64,000 nt of DNA. Source: Pycnopodia helianthoides. Its lineage: Eukaryota; Echinodermata; Asteroidea; Forcipulatida; Asteriidae. Position 1 is the stretch's first letter, and each line of letters starts with the position of its first letter. Below are positions 23,969 through 36,570 of the stretch, in pieces. The stretch spans positions 6,125,001 through 6,189,000 of the forward strand of contig CM063250.1 in assembly GCA_032158295.1 (NCBI GenBank). The letters run 5' to 3'. A program made the translations under genes and the position numbers. The notes under the pieces are model-generated. The model was not told where the DNA came from and did not search any database. It worked only from the letters and a program-made list of their open reading frames with translations.

Positions 23969-26900
23969 GTGAGTTGACACGTATGGTTAAAATTCACACA
24001 AGCTTTAAAATAACCGTGTGTTTTATGTGGTGGCAGTGTTAAAAGTGGGTTTTACATGAAAATTGGCTTTGAACCAACAGAGGGCGTCAATCGATATGCT
24101 GGTTGTATAAGGTGATGTGACTGAGACATAACGTAAATATACATTTTTTTGGTCAGTACTAAAAATAGAGTATTGAAAGAGACTGCATAATACATTGAAG
24201 CGCGCGTTTTTTTGCTTTTCATGGATTGGTTATTAGACAGAGCCGTCTCCGAGGGGTTAGTGTGTTTTGACGTTAAATGCACATTTTTGTGTGAATGTAG
24301 ACCTGAATTTATAATTTTATTCAAACAAGGGAAAACATCTGTGTACTGAATTTTTGATGAATATTGCCGTTGTGGTAATCTGCATCTGTAGTTGTGTAGT
24401 GTGAGTGTTATTGCTTGTGTATACTGTGTACACAATAAATGGAAAATAACTGTTGTATTGGACTTTGTTACATTTGCTTTTTGAGTCTAATTGAATTGGT
24501 AGTTTACATTATTCATGTTCACATGTACTCACTGTACACACGTCATCCGTAAAAAAAAAAATCCATATCCAACTGCCAATATGTTCTCATTTGAGTAAAT
24601 AAGATACTATTTTATTTCATAATGAATAAAAAAAGTGGCACTTTGATATGGAAATGTTTACCGTCATATAACCTGTCCTTTCTCTATGTCCATACTTCAA
24701 AAATATGCTAATCATCCTCATTCTTAGTATTTCCCTCCCCCCCCCCCCACTAGCAACATTTAATATTGCAATATTGTAAGAATGTAAATGAAGGAAGGTA
24801 CTTGTACGTAGCATTGCTTCCTCCTGATTCTTCTTCCTCCATTCGTCATACTGTACTATATACTACCAGCTATAGTAATAGCTTTAAAAATGGAGTGGCC
24901 AATAATCGTTGTCTTCCTTCATGGTCCAAATTGTTCCCTTCCAGGCTCCCTTGTGTTAATGTATGCTGTCAGTTCCAGTGCAAAGTAATAGCAATACGTC
25001 TTGGGTTGTCCTGTTTCAACCTTCATTTCCATTGGATCTGACGATAGCTCACAATGGATACTTGTCTCTACAAGGCGTGAAGCCATGAAGGTAAATTTAT
25101 AAAATCTTACCACCTGTAGAGGAAACCCAGGCTTAAAATGAAAGAATTTCGTAGCAGTGTAAATAGACCGTGCATGCAAGTCTTGTGCATATCGAAATTG
25201 AGAATCAAGTAAAAACCAAGACTGTATTTTTGTGAAATCTAAACTTTTTTAATTCTATTGATACAAAATTCTCGAAATAAAAAAAATACCCACAGCAACT
25301 TGATATAAATGCAGTTTCATTTTTTTATATGATACAAATAATTTGTTAAAATTAACATTGAGTACAAATTGAAACTTGCAAAGAGGAGGCTTTTTTTTTA
25401 GAAGCCCCATTTGCAAACCACGCTGTAATATTTTGTGCAACCATTACATAGGTTTTTATTATAACTTGAACGCCAGTTGGACAAAATTCTTAATTGGTCA
25501 CAAATAATGGAAACGGAGTCAAGTCTTAATACTCTTGGGTTTCTTCTATGGTTTGCTAAATTTATTTTACTTTCATATATTTTCAGTTCGTAACCAAACA
25601 GAAAAGGAAATCAATTATTTCAAGACAATTACGCGAGCGAACTAACGAATTAAGTATTTCAAAATACGTAGATCTTACTATACATAAACATCAATGAAAA
25701 CAGGCAATCTATTCAGAGTGTCAAGGCTCTTTGAATGGACTTGTAAAATCCAAGTGGAGAGAGAGCACTCGAGTTTGTTTTTATTGTGCGAGGTAATTTC
25801 TTAAATGAACTTTGTGCGCTATATTAAAATGACTTGGAATTTTATGCGATCAAATTTATTCTTACGTGAATTTACACATAGACACGTATTGCTATAAAAT
25901 TTGCATGGTAATGACGTGCCATTATGCTGTAATGAATTATTAATTTTATGACCGAGATGATAAGAGTACACATTTTTTTTAAGTCACAATTTAATCTGAA
26001 AACTAAACTAAATGGCAATTAATTTTAATTAATTTAAGCTTGAATAAGCAGAATAAGCTTGATATTACTGTATGTATCTGTGAGCTTTACAATGAAGATA
26101 ATGAATGAAACTGGGAACAAAACACAGCAAGGTTGAGACATGACACCAACTACACGTTGTAAAAACACTAGCAGTCTGCCGATTGACCTTAGTTTGTTGA
26201 TAGAGGGCAGCAAATGCAAAATGCTGTAATCGAAAATATTATTTTGTGGCTTCAGCCCTGGTGGTAGTCTTGGTCCAAGACGTCACTATCTCATACTCGT
26301 GATAACCCGACAGAGGGCGCGCTTTTCTTCTTGAATTCGTCGCGGTTTGACGACTGGCTGTAGTAACGTCTTGGATATCTTGTTTTAGAGGGCGCGGCCA
26401 AATTACGGTAATGAAGCATCAAGTCATGTATTATTCATATTAGTGACTAAATTGACAAGCTTGCAAGACAAGCAAGATGTGAAAGGTCACGGGGTCGTCG
26501 AGACGAGCTTGACATTGTGTGTTTGTGCATGCTAGCTGTGTTTACATCGCATGAACTCTCGTTTTGATTGACCACCATAATATGGCTGTTATCGCATTAT
26601 CAACGCATTTAGCAAGTGATTCTGAAATTATTCCAGCTAAATGATATGCATTGCTTGCAGTCGGAATTAGGTTTATCGGTTGGTCATTGTTATTGGACGT
26701 TTGAATCTTGTACATTGTCGATGTCAAACATGTAATTTGAAAAAGATTATCTTTGCATTTGAATTAATACGGCATTCTACCATCCGACATGCCCTGAAAA
26801 TAAACTATTGGCAATGAAACAATTCTACCATGCACTACACGAATGATGATTTTTGTGTAGCAATGTAATATTAATTTTCTGTAGCGGGATAATTTACTGC

Positions 26901-27221
26901 ATTATGTAGGCCCAATTCACTGATATGTGTTCACAAAGAGAGGTGAACTCACGACTGTTTGGATCATATACTGTTCGTATGGCTACACTACTCCAACATG
27001 CTACTTTCAACAGTACGTATTTTGCTGCATATATAATGAGCGTTTCAAATACCGTGCGCCCTGTGCATGGCCTACTTGCAGTTTCTTTATTGCAAGGTCA
27101 AAGTGCATAAATAAATGTAATACATTTTACGCAAGTACTGTAGCCAGCCTACTACTGTACAATGTACATGTACATAGTGTGGAAATCTATGTCTGTTCAA
27201 CAATGCGTTATCGTAATCACT
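23969..27221. other. gene-free DNA, possible first intron
   Basis: No coding sequence recognised. Three GAGGGCG boxes (24080, 26313, 26388) and C-runs near 24735-24750. The frames at 24052-24435 and 26927-27226 are not convincing. Confidence 0.4.
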
Positions 27222-27570
27222 ATTAAAATCAATGGCAATAAACTTACTTGGTTAGAAGTACAGCAACTTTTAATTGATAGTATAAAGCACTTTGAGAAAC
27301 ATTTCACATCGAAATAATGGGGTTATCTAAAAAGATATTAGTTTCTATCCCCAAAAATTTAAATCCGTGAAAAGTTACTGCAAAAACGATCAGATTGTGT
27401 ATTCTAATTACGGATTATTCTTCTTGCGTTTTGACATTCGCTCCGGATTTTCGGCGATATCTAAAAAACTCGACCACCTTTTGAAATGAATTTTTCACAG
27501 GTTAGTTTTTCTGTAGATAGCTCCATTTGTATAGGATTAAAACAATCGAACGGTTTCAAAAACCAAAAGT
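27222..27570 (+). mobile_element. family D' MITE, worn copy
   Basis: Internal sequence parallels 51652-51999 throughout: ATGGCAATAAAC start block, GAGAAACATTTCAC block, CGACCACCTTTTGAAATG and TTTTTCACAGGTTAGTTT. The ends are eroded, so exact limits and target site cannot be fixed. Confidence 0.75.
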
Positions 27571-28983
27571 ATACTTTAACTCCCATGAACTCCATTTTAC
27601 TTGTGAAAGCATCTCAAATAAACTTCCTCGTTATTAAACAATTCCTGCACTGTTCCTGTAAACCTTCAACAAACAAGGACTAAGTTAAATACTGTTATAA
27701 ACAAATAAGTAATTCCAGAATAATCTATAGAATTGTTCAGTCCAAAACTTAAGGTAAACCCATTGTCAAGCTCTATTCAGAATGCTTTTTATTCACTTGG
27801 GCCTATAATAATTCCTGACGAGAAGGTACTTTTCGCCACAATACTATTCACAACAACGTTCCCTGTTATAAACGCATGGCGATTCATGAATAATTCACGA
27901 AAAGGTGCAAACTCGATCGTTGATTGGCTCCCCCGGAAAGTCGGGGGAAAAACAATGAAACACTTAAGCACCCTTTTACAAGATACCCAAGACCTTCGTG
28001 GAAGCTAAATCGAACCAGGGATAGTGACGCCCTCTGTTGTTGGAATTGATCCATGATCCATTTCGGTACGAAGGTCTTGGAACCAAGACTACCCTGGTGG
28101 TGGAGAAGTGACCTAAGTGACATTTTGTTTTTGTTTTTTTGTTTGGGGAGAGAGGAAAATTAAGCTGGCTACATAACAATGACAACAGCATAATGGTCTG
28201 AAATATAATGTTGAGTGTGGTAGTGTATCAAGCTGAAATGTTATTCTGATACAGCATCGTTCTATTAGACGTTATTTTTTTTCAGGTGAACATTACACAA
28301 ATAACAGTAGAATAAAATGTAATGTATAGATGTTTTGTAACCCATTACTTCTTGGAGACATTAATGCAGATTGCAGTTTTAAAAGTTCAAAATTTTCAGT
28401 TCATTTTGAAAATGCAACATTGTCAAAAGTTTTTGTTATTTATAATCAATTGCTGCTCTGGTTTTTGTATTTTATGTGTTGTGTTTTATTGTAAATAAAA
28501 TAAAATCACATAGCTTTTTTTCCTTTTTTCTTTTCTTAAAATTCTTAGCATTGCAACAAAAAGTCTTGAGCAAAAGCATAGCTTTCCGAATTTTAGTAAA
28601 ACGGTGACCTTAGGTTTTTATAAAGGGCAGGAATAAGCAGCTTCCTGAGATAGTTTTTTTTTTATTAAGGTTAGGTCATCTCTTCTGATAGGGGAGATAA
28701 CTTGTCTTCTAACACTACTTTCTTTTTAATTTAAGTCTTCCTAATGCAAGTTATCTTTTGTAAACATCATTGGGTTCTTTGATATCATATTGGTTTAATA
28801 TTATTTTCATGTAAAATTGTAGTTTCCACAGAAGAATCCTACATCCTTCACCTTGGCCGGAACAATAAAATAAATTCAAAAAAACGTTCAGTGCTCGTTC
28901 CTTTCTTGATCAATATAAGAACTTCGTCTGATTAGTAACTTACTGGCATGAAAATAAAGTACTTCGTTCATTTTTTATTTCAG
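27571..28983. other. gene-free DNA before the first coding exon
   Basis: Nothing recognised apart from a CGCCCTC box at 28028-28034. It ends in a T-rich tract and a splice acceptor (TTTTTTATTTCAG) at 28971-28983. Confidence 0.45.
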
Positions 28984-29046
28984 AATGCTGTCAGACATTA
29001 AAAACAGCATCTATTAAGAGTTGTTTCTTGGCATACGACATTCAAA

Positions 29047-29207
29047 ATGGCAGACTCAGAAAGCAGCGTATCAATGAAATCATTGGGTGCATCTTCATCA
29101 GCAGTTACCATGGTAACATCTCTGAAGGCTCCTCCCAGTGACGTTATGGAAGCCGTCAATCAATCCAATGAAATCATACCAGCATTATTTGCCTTGCCTT
29201 CTGAAAG
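29047..29207 (+). CDS. first coding exon of a large low-complexity nuclear-type protein
   Basis: The exon begins at about 28984 after a T-rich acceptor. ATG at 29047 (AAAATGG context) follows an in-frame stop at 28999 and a short upstream ORF at 28985, so it is the likely start. It encodes 53 residues, MADSESSVSMKSLG onward, rich in Ser and acidic at first, and ends GAA AG before GTAACT (phase 2). It joins exactly to the T at 30220, restoring a Ser codon and leading into the frame SGDTKKLKLCKRVG. I do not recognise the family. Confidence 0.65.
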
Positions 29208-29233
29208 GTAACTTTTGTAATGTAGAGACTTAA

Positions 29234-29623
29234 AGGGACATTACAGAATTGGTTTTTGCTAACAAAACATTTGCTGGCAGTGTAAGCACTTTAGGTAATC
29301 CACCATATACATGTACATAAACTGACAAACCTGTAGAAGTTTGAGATCGATCGGCCATCTGGGTCACGAGAAAACAGTGAAAAACCGATTACACATTTGC
29401 ATGAAATCATATAGATTCAACAAATGAATAAACCACTCACTGAGCGATAAACTCCAATCAGAAAATTAGTTTATTCATTTCTCATCAATTTTACATTTCA
29501 GACAGAAATGTTTCAAGGGATGTTTTCTACTATTATCATCATTAGACCGTGTAAGTTTTGTGTAAATCTGTGATCAAAAGTATATTTTACAAGTTTTTTT
29601 CTTACCAATTCTGTAATGTTCCT
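29234..29623 (-). mobile_element. TTAA MITE, family A, inverted copy A3
   Basis: A complete 390-bp family A element in reverse orientation in the intron, between TTAA at 29230-29233 and 29624-29627. It is the first of three elements that touch each other through single TTAA sites. Confidence 0.9.
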
Positions 29624-29627
29624 TTAA

Positions 29628-29847
29628 CCCTCCTACTGTCAGTGACTCTTGGCAACATTTTCCAGTGAGTTGACCAACCATTTGAAACCATTCGACTGCC
29701 AAGGTTGTGTACGGTGGCACAACTTGCACAGAACTAACTGTGTTCTGTGTTATGCATTCCCTCATGGTATCATATTGCAGGCTGGCATAGTTTATCCATC
29801 ATTCAAAACCACAGTGAATGGTATTGAATGGTCAGACAGCAAGAGGG
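29628..29847 (+). mobile_element. TTAA-flanked small element, family M
   Basis: 220 bp with inverted ends CCCTCCTACTGTC and CCCTCTTGCTGTC, bordered by TTAA at 29624-29627 (shared with A3) and 29848-29851 (shared with the next element). The reading frame that crosses this element and the next is not a gene. Confidence 0.7.
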
Positions 29848-29851
29848 TTAA

Positions 29852-30047
29852 GGCCTTGTCGCACAGGGCAATTTTTACAGGCAGCTTGGAGGCAACCAAC
29901 TGTACAGCATGCAAAAGGAACTTTCAGTGGCACAAGGAACAATTTTCTTACTATCCCCAAGAAGTGAAAATTGACTTGTTGAAGTTTTGCCTTTGTGGAG
30001 ATTGCCTGGAACTGGTTGCCTGTAAATTGTTTGGTGTGACTTGGCCC
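29852..30047 (+). mobile_element. TTAA-flanked small element, family N
   Basis: 196 bp with imperfect inverted ends (GGCCTTGTCGCAC versus GGGCCAAGTCACAC) and inner complementary blocks around TTTACAGGCA. Bordered by TTAA at 29848-29851 and 30048-30051. Confidence 0.65.
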
Positions 30048-30219
30048 TTAACCCTCATGGGTTCTGATTTTTATTATAATTAAATTTATCATAATCAATG
30101 GGGGTATAAAAGTACTGTTTGAGGTGAGTGTAAATATTGCTGATAACTGAGTTTTATCCTTGTCAGAAATTGATGCAGAAATAAATACAGTAAATTGTGT
30201 TTTCTTTTTTCATGTTTAG

Positions 30220-33200
30220 TGGCGATACCAAAAAGCTGAAGCTGTGCAAGCGAGTTGGTTGGTTGCGGAATGGCGTGTTTACTACAGGCTTCATGGAAAT
30301 CAACATTAAAGAAGCCAAACAAAAAGGAATCTTCAGCCAGCCACGTCATGTTACTCTCGTCCAGGAGGAGGACAGCACCTTTCAATCTCAGGTCATCCAG
30401 GGTCAAAAAGTACCGTCTTGCAAACAGCTCAGCTCTCTGGTGCTCAGCCCGGGGACGTCAACCATGGGATTAATCAGTACACGTGGGAAAGTCATACCCA
30501 AAAGGATAACTGTTGTCAAGAATGTTCCCTTTGCTAATAAATCCGCAGGGAAGCTGGTTGCACTCTGTAAAGCGCCCTCTGTTGGGACACCACCTAATAA
30601 AGCTGGGACATCGGCTGATACAGCAACAGGCCATCAAAATCGGACAGCGGGGAATGAGGTTGCCATGGACCTTTCTATGAGTAGCCGTGGCATTTCTCCT
30701 AAAAAGGTAGATGAGAGGAAACTACAAGACTCAGCCCTGGTTGGCTGAGGTGTCCACAACTGAGTTCCCACAGTAAAGAATCCCTGCATGTTGAGGATCA
30801 GAAAGTCTGCGTGAAACAGGTACATGCTGCCCCTACTGGTGAACCTCAATCTTGTCCTGCTAAAAAAATACGTCAGAAGCAGAAACACTCACCCCGCATC
30901 ACTCGTAAAAAGATGAAAGACGGTATCGCCTCCAAAGTCAGCAAGTTGGGTTCGCAACGGACAGACACTTGTCATTTGCAATCATTGAGCAATCCCAAAT
31001 TGGACCTCTTGAAATTGGACATTGATTTCTCTCGTTATAATGTTCTTCAAATGGAAGGTCTGATGCAATCACCTTGTGATCCAACTCCAAATGAATTCAA
31101 CTGTTTGGAACAGAAGAAGATACCAGAGACAAGGCGAAAGGTTTGCCGCAAAGTCCAAGAGGTGCCAGAACTTTACTCGCTCCTTTCAAAAGGCACCACA
31201 AACAAACATCTGAAAAACCAAACTATTGCTCAAAGCAAAAAAATGACTGTCAAAAATGTGCAATGCATCCCAGAATGTTCAAACCAAGCAGCAGATCATC
31301 ATAAAGAACCGAAACAAGTTCGACAGTCTGGACGTATGGGGATAGAGGAGGTTGTTCAAAGTACTGAGAAACGGAAAAGGTTTCAAAAGCGCAACTTTGA
31401 TGAGTTATGCTCCCCATCAAATTATAGAGCAGCTCCAAAATTTAAGTATAACATGAGTAGAGAGCTGTTGACACAAGAGCTGAGTTGTGGCGAGCCCTCT
31501 GTTAAATACATCAAAGTTGAGGACACTGAAACTTCTGGCACTCCAACGACAAACCTGGGATCAAGCACTGGTCATTCCCAACAGGTTGAAACTGATCCGT
31601 TTGCCCAGAACGAACGAGAGGGATGCAGCAAAGTTGCCTTGAGTGGTGACCAGGATGTAATTATACAAAATAAAAGGCCAAAGTGTGATACAAGTGATAA
31701 CTTAATGACGAATGCTAATACATGTAGTTTACATGATGTCGAAGCGGAAGCTTCGTCACAAAACAACAAAGGCATATCAACAAATCTCCCGACATCTTCA
31801 ATGCAAACTTCGGGTCAACAAACTTCACTAGCAAGCCATGATCCCCCAGTTAACTTTAGTACTTCTGTAGCCCTGGCTTCGTATTGAGAGAAGATAACCG
31901 TTTTGGTAATGACTCAAGGAACACTTTGTCAACAACGACCATTTCAGAAACAAACGATGAACGACCCAGCTTACCGAGCGATTCATCAGTTGACAAGGCA
32001 TCGATGGATCAAGCCTCAGACGGATTCCCATTATTACAAATCGGTTCAGTGTACAGTCTCTCAGCTGAAGAAGCAAAAAGACTGTTCCCGAAGGCCTCCG
32101 TCGAGACACATTCAGAGTTAGTTGACACAAACCAGAGTCCAGTCTATGCCGATTCGAGCGTACCGATAAGCAGCTCTACCTGTGATCCCGTTGTCGAACC
32201 TTCTGCAACTAAAGTCAATCTAGAACCATTGCACCTCTTAATAGATTCACAGCCTAGTCAGTCTCGAGCAGCTGACGTATCAGTATGCCCGATACAAACT
32301 CACACAATCGAGACTGCGCCCGCAACTCCAAGCACTTTGCAGATAACTCGGCCGTCGTCAAGTGCCATGTCAAACCCCACAGTCACATCGACGATTGTGC
32401 ACATACCATACAAATGTCACCAGTCGTTTGCGTAAATGGGCAGGTTTTAACGTTAGTTCCTGGCAAGTTACCAGGAAAAGTCAACAAGGCTCCGGAAAAT
32501 CCCACGGAATTCGTGATTTCCCCACCCGGTGCGGCACACAGTGCGGGGCAGAATTTGACACCCAAGACCTTGCGTGTGTCTCATTCGCAAGTGCAAAACA
32601 TGCAAACTGGGAAGGTACCTTCTCAACAGCATTCCAAAGCGCACACTGCATCATCATTTATTGTCCCATCGACAACGAGTCCGACCGTTACGGTCCTGGA
32701 TCCATCTGCTCCCCGAAATCCGGACAATAAATCGTCAACGGTCGCAAACAGTAGCAATGTACCTGTACAGTCGACGCTCAGTAAAACGCCTATGTTTCAC
32801 TATGGATCTTTTGAAGAGTGCAATACAACCCCCATCCCAACAAGTGTCATGTCCACTGCAGCGTCAGCCATAAGCTGTTCAACCTCAGCCGGTAGCGTTT
32901 GTACTTCAATATCTTCAAGCTCATCAGTTGGTTCAATCTGTAGCACAGACACTGATTCTACACAGAAACCTACACCACAAGAAATGTCCACTGCAAGTAA
33001 TCGGGACACATTAGAGTCGGAAGGACAGAGAACTCTCCTCATAACAACTACTCTGGGTAAAAGTAAACTGACCAGCTTTCCTTCGACTGCAAACATCTTA
33101 TCTCAAATGGCACAGACACGAGACTACCGTAAACACCGTAAAGCTAAAAAACACCGAAGAAGCTCAAGAGACGACGCAAATGTAAAAAAAACAGGACGGT

Positions 33201-34443
33201 TTCAGAACAAACCCAGATGTTGACCCGTGGAAGCGGTGACAAAAACACGAAGAAAGGTAAAAGCTTGAAAATTGAGACGGACAAGAATCCACAATCAGAT
33301 CTTCGAGAGAAACCTAGACGCAAACGTAGAGGACACACTAAGCCTTCGCCTGCAAAAGCTATTACAAAGGGTCCCAGGGCCACTGCTCTCAAAGTGACAG
33401 CGCATTCTTTGAGTGAATCTTTTCAAGTAACTCTCAATGGAGGTTTTGGGGATAAATGCAACACTAGTAAAGTTACAAAACCATCATCACAATCTGACGG
33501 CACCACAAAAAGCAGACTAACCTTACCACAACGTAACGACAACCGCAAGAAAAGAAAAACGTATATTTCATCGAACGTCAACGAGAAGGAGACAGGGCTG
33601 TCAATGGATGTCAGAAATAAGGGTATAACGCCAGAAACCCAATCGAACGTCAGTAAGAAGGTTAGGACACCAGCTACTCCTTTAAACACAAGCCGAAAAG
33701 GTACCACGCCATCATCACAACCGAACGTCAGTAAGAAGGGTAGCCCACCTTCAGCAACCTCATTGAAAAGTAACCGAAGATCAACCACGCCATCGTCACA
33801 ACCGAACGTCCGTAAGAGGGGCAGGCTACCATCAACAGCCCCGTTGAACACCGACCCAAAAGACACTACGCCATCGTCTCAATCAAACACCCGGAGGAAG
33901 GGTAGGCCGCCGTCGTCACATTCAAACGTCAGTAAAAAGCGTAGGGCACCAGCTGCCCTATCAAACGTCAGTCAGAAGGGTGCATCGCCACAGTCGGCTT
34001 TAAGTCGTGAGAGAAGCACGCCAGCAAGCTCATCGAACATCGTCACAAAGAGTTGCTCAACATCGTCTCTAGCAGACGTTAATAGAAAGTGTGACGCGCA
34101 AGCAACCCGATCGAGCAGTAACAAAAAGAGAAACTCGACCTCCCCAGCAACCCGATCTGGTGCAAAGAAAAAATACAACTCGACGTTGTCTGCGCCTGGC
34201 GTAAACCAGAAGAGTAGCAGGTCAGCAATCAGATGGAGTGTCAACAAAAACGATGCCACGGTCTCCTCTCGTTCAGGCGTCTATCGAGTGAGTTCGTTAA
34301 CGCCGTACCTTTTCCGAGAGGACAGGCTGATGCAGCTGAAGGAACTTATGAAGCAGAAGGAGCAGGATATCGAAGACATGAAGAAGTTACGGCAACTTGA
34401 AGTAAGGGAAAAACTTTCAGATCCTGAACTTTGTGACCTTTAA
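30220..34443 (+). CDS. long exon of the low-complexity AT-hook-like protein, with four -1 frame breaks
   Basis: The acceptor TTTTTTCATGTTTAG precedes 30220. The frame runs to 30748, then continues one frame back (open from 30712) to 31887, again one back (from about 31857) to 32435, again (overlapping from 32285) to 33223, and again (from 33148) to the stop at 34441-34443. No stop interrupts the pieces between breaks. With exon 1 this gives about 1460 residues. Features seen: a basic KHRRSSRDD patch near 33165; about four 26-27-residue repeats of TTPSSQPNVSKKG type at about 33625-33960, including AT-hook-like RKGRPP and RKRGRLP; and a C-terminal coiled coil (RLMQLKELMKQKEQDIEDM) ending EKLSDPELCDL. 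It is Ser/Thr/Lys rich, so a disordered DNA-associated nuclear protein is inferred. The breaks are best explained by single-base deletions in the assembly, or less likely by recent decay. Confidence 0.6.
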
Positions 34444-34478
34444 CAAAAACATTTGGACGAAGTATGTTTACCGGGCTT

Positions 34479-34484
34479 AATAAA
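34479..34484 (+). terminator. polyadenylation signal AATAAA
   Basis: AATAAA lies 36 bases after the stop codon at 34443, which supports 34443 as the true end of the gene. Confidence 0.5.
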
Positions 34485-35804
34485 GTCATACTCATGTCAC
34501 AAAAAAAGATTGGCGCCAAATTTGCATTGCACTAATAAATTTATAAATTTATCTGAACGAATTTTGGCAGAATGATGCCGTTTCAAATTGGGACAAGAAA
34601 AATGTTTGCGTTTGCAATGAGAACACGCGAAATTATTGTAAAAATTGTTTGATATTTGTGTAAGGCTGCAGGTTATGTGAGGTTTTCACGGTTCTGTTAT
34701 TAACTGTTATTAATAATTGACGGTGTATTTTCATTCTCTGACGGTTTATTTCACTGACGGTGTACTTTTCGTTCAGTGTAGCTCTTATGAAAGTTTGTTA
34801 ACTTCCTGGACTACAGGAAAGTAGTTATTTATTTATTTTCAATCTTTGTACAATGAAATCATCTTTTAAAAACTAAAAGATGCGTTTTCCTGATATTAAA
34901 CCCTTTTTAAAAAGGAGCGCAAATGTCATTCAGTTTTGCGATTCACTCATTTTCCATAAGAATCCTTAGGAAAATGGTGTTTGATACCCTTCTAGTGCAA
35001 TTTTTTTTTTTTTCCAAATCCAAAAATGTTCAATGACGCCACGGTTCAAATACTTTACATTTTTGTACCGGGATTATTGGTTCATTCCTGTATTTGATGA
35101 TTATTCGGTCAAAATGGCATTGAATATGACCTCTGGCGCAGATATTCCTCGTTGGAAATGTACAGACTCTTAATGTTTTTTTAAGTCCGATGACGTCATG
35201 TTGCAAATTGCTCTCAGAAATAGTATCAAAGAAAGTGCTTCGCAAAACTAGTAGACCCTCTTCAACCTCGAAATGTCAATTGCACCTTTAGATAATAACA
35301 GGCTGAGCCCGATCGACTGAAACAAAGATTCACGCGAAATTCTTGAAAATAAATCAATACATGGACTCATTTCTTGCACTGATTACTGAGGGCTTTTACG
35401 TTTGTGGAGCCTTTTAAGTTTAGTTTATTGGGTTTTTCGACCAGTTTGCTACCTCTGCTATTATCGTTTTGTTTTTATTCAAATTGTGTACATTTATATA
35501 ATTGATCTCGTAATTTTATTAGTTACATATTTTAACATCTAACCCAAAACCTTCAAAAACCAAAATCAATTTGCCTGATATTATAGATTTGTTCTTAAAT
35601 ACATGTAGGCCGTAGTTAAACTCCTCCAGCCCAGTCCAACGATCTGTCTAGACAAGTTTCATTTTTGAAAAAAAATATCAGAATGACCTGGTTGTAGATA
35701 CCGGTGTTTAGAACCTGCCAGCTGTCGTTATGCGTCATTTGCATGCATAAATAGTCTATCCAATGAAACCATTGGGTTTGCAGGACCAGTGCATGTCTTT
35801 ATAG
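34485..35804. other. intergenic, nothing recognised
   Basis: AT-rich DNA with short repeated phrases (GACGGTGTATTTTCATT and GACGGTGTACTTTTCGTT near 34720-34775). No gene can be supported. Confidence 0.45.
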
Positions 35805-35985
35805 ACCTTTCCATTGTTGGTTAACAAAACGCTCTGGTTGTTATGGACGGCCGAATGTTAGCAAAACATTCAATCGTGTCTACAGATAATATGACCAAAT
35901 TTAACACTTCTGCAAACTTTTGTTTAGTTGCTTTGTTTCCAACAAATTCAACAGTATTTTTTGAATATGTGTGTAACATTGTTGC
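35805..35985 (+). mobile_element. MITE-like element, family K, copy K2
   Basis: Starts ATAGACCTTTCCATTG and matches the inverse of 21216-21445 over the GGCCGAATGTTAGCAAAACA and TTAGTTGCTTTGTTTCC blocks. The right end runs into the following CAAT repeat. Confidence 0.65.
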
Positions 35986-36230
35986 AAATCAATCAATCAA
36001 TCAATCAGAAAACATTTATATAGCGCCAAAATCAACAAAAATTGTTCAAAGGCGCTAAAGACAGTTACATGAAATTAATTACAATACACTTGTTGAAAAA
36101 AGATGACATTTGAGCAGTCTCTTGGAATATTAACAGTCTGAGCATCCTTGATGTGATTTGGGAGAGTGTTCCATTCTTTTGGTCCATAGCAGGAGAGTGA
36201 GCAAACTGTGTCTATCGTTTCGCTTTGTAT
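35986..36230 (-). mobile_element. (CAAT)n and LINE/SINE tail-like repeat
   Basis: A CAAT microsatellite (about 35990-36008) is followed by ATTTATATAGCGCCAAAAT and, 30 bp on, CAAAGGCGCT. This is the inverse of the GGCGCTATATAAAT tail of many marine-invertebrate retroposons (compare 60455-60485). The following 170 bp may belong to the same element. From 36231 to 36566 I see nothing else. Confidence 0.45.
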
Positions 36231-36570
36231 GGCTTCCCATAGTTTTCCAACCTAGGTTGGCACAAACTCGGTCTGTGGCGTTGCAAAAGAAAGGTCTATA
36301 CTTGCGGATAAAGGCAAGGGACCAGACTAACTGCCACGTATCACAATGGTTTATATCATGCCTGACTTTGAGACAACGCTATGTGGCAGTGGATATACCA
36401 GGTCCATGTAATTTCCATTTCATGAATGCATACATTTAGGTGAGACTTCGCCATGTAGCGTCTCCAAATAGTCTCCTATACTACTATACACATGAATCGA
36501 AAATGAAACAAATTTTTTGCACAAAATACAATGCCAATATCATTTTACAGCATGGGAACATGTTGATTAA

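Noticed and set aside
29649..30083. 144-codon plus-strand frame with several cysteines
   Set aside because: It runs across the junction of two inverted-repeat elements (M and N) and through their ends, so it cannot be a conserved gene.
30707..30819. Small GT-AG intron to explain the first frame break
   Set aside because: An intron from 30707 to 30819 would restore the frame, but the acceptor lacks a pyrimidine tract, and the same explanation does not work at the other breaks.
33148..33223. Programmed -1 ribosomal frameshift at the A-run
   Set aside because: The A-AAA-AAA pattern fits one break only. The other three lack slippery sites, so missing bases in the assembly are a simpler explanation.
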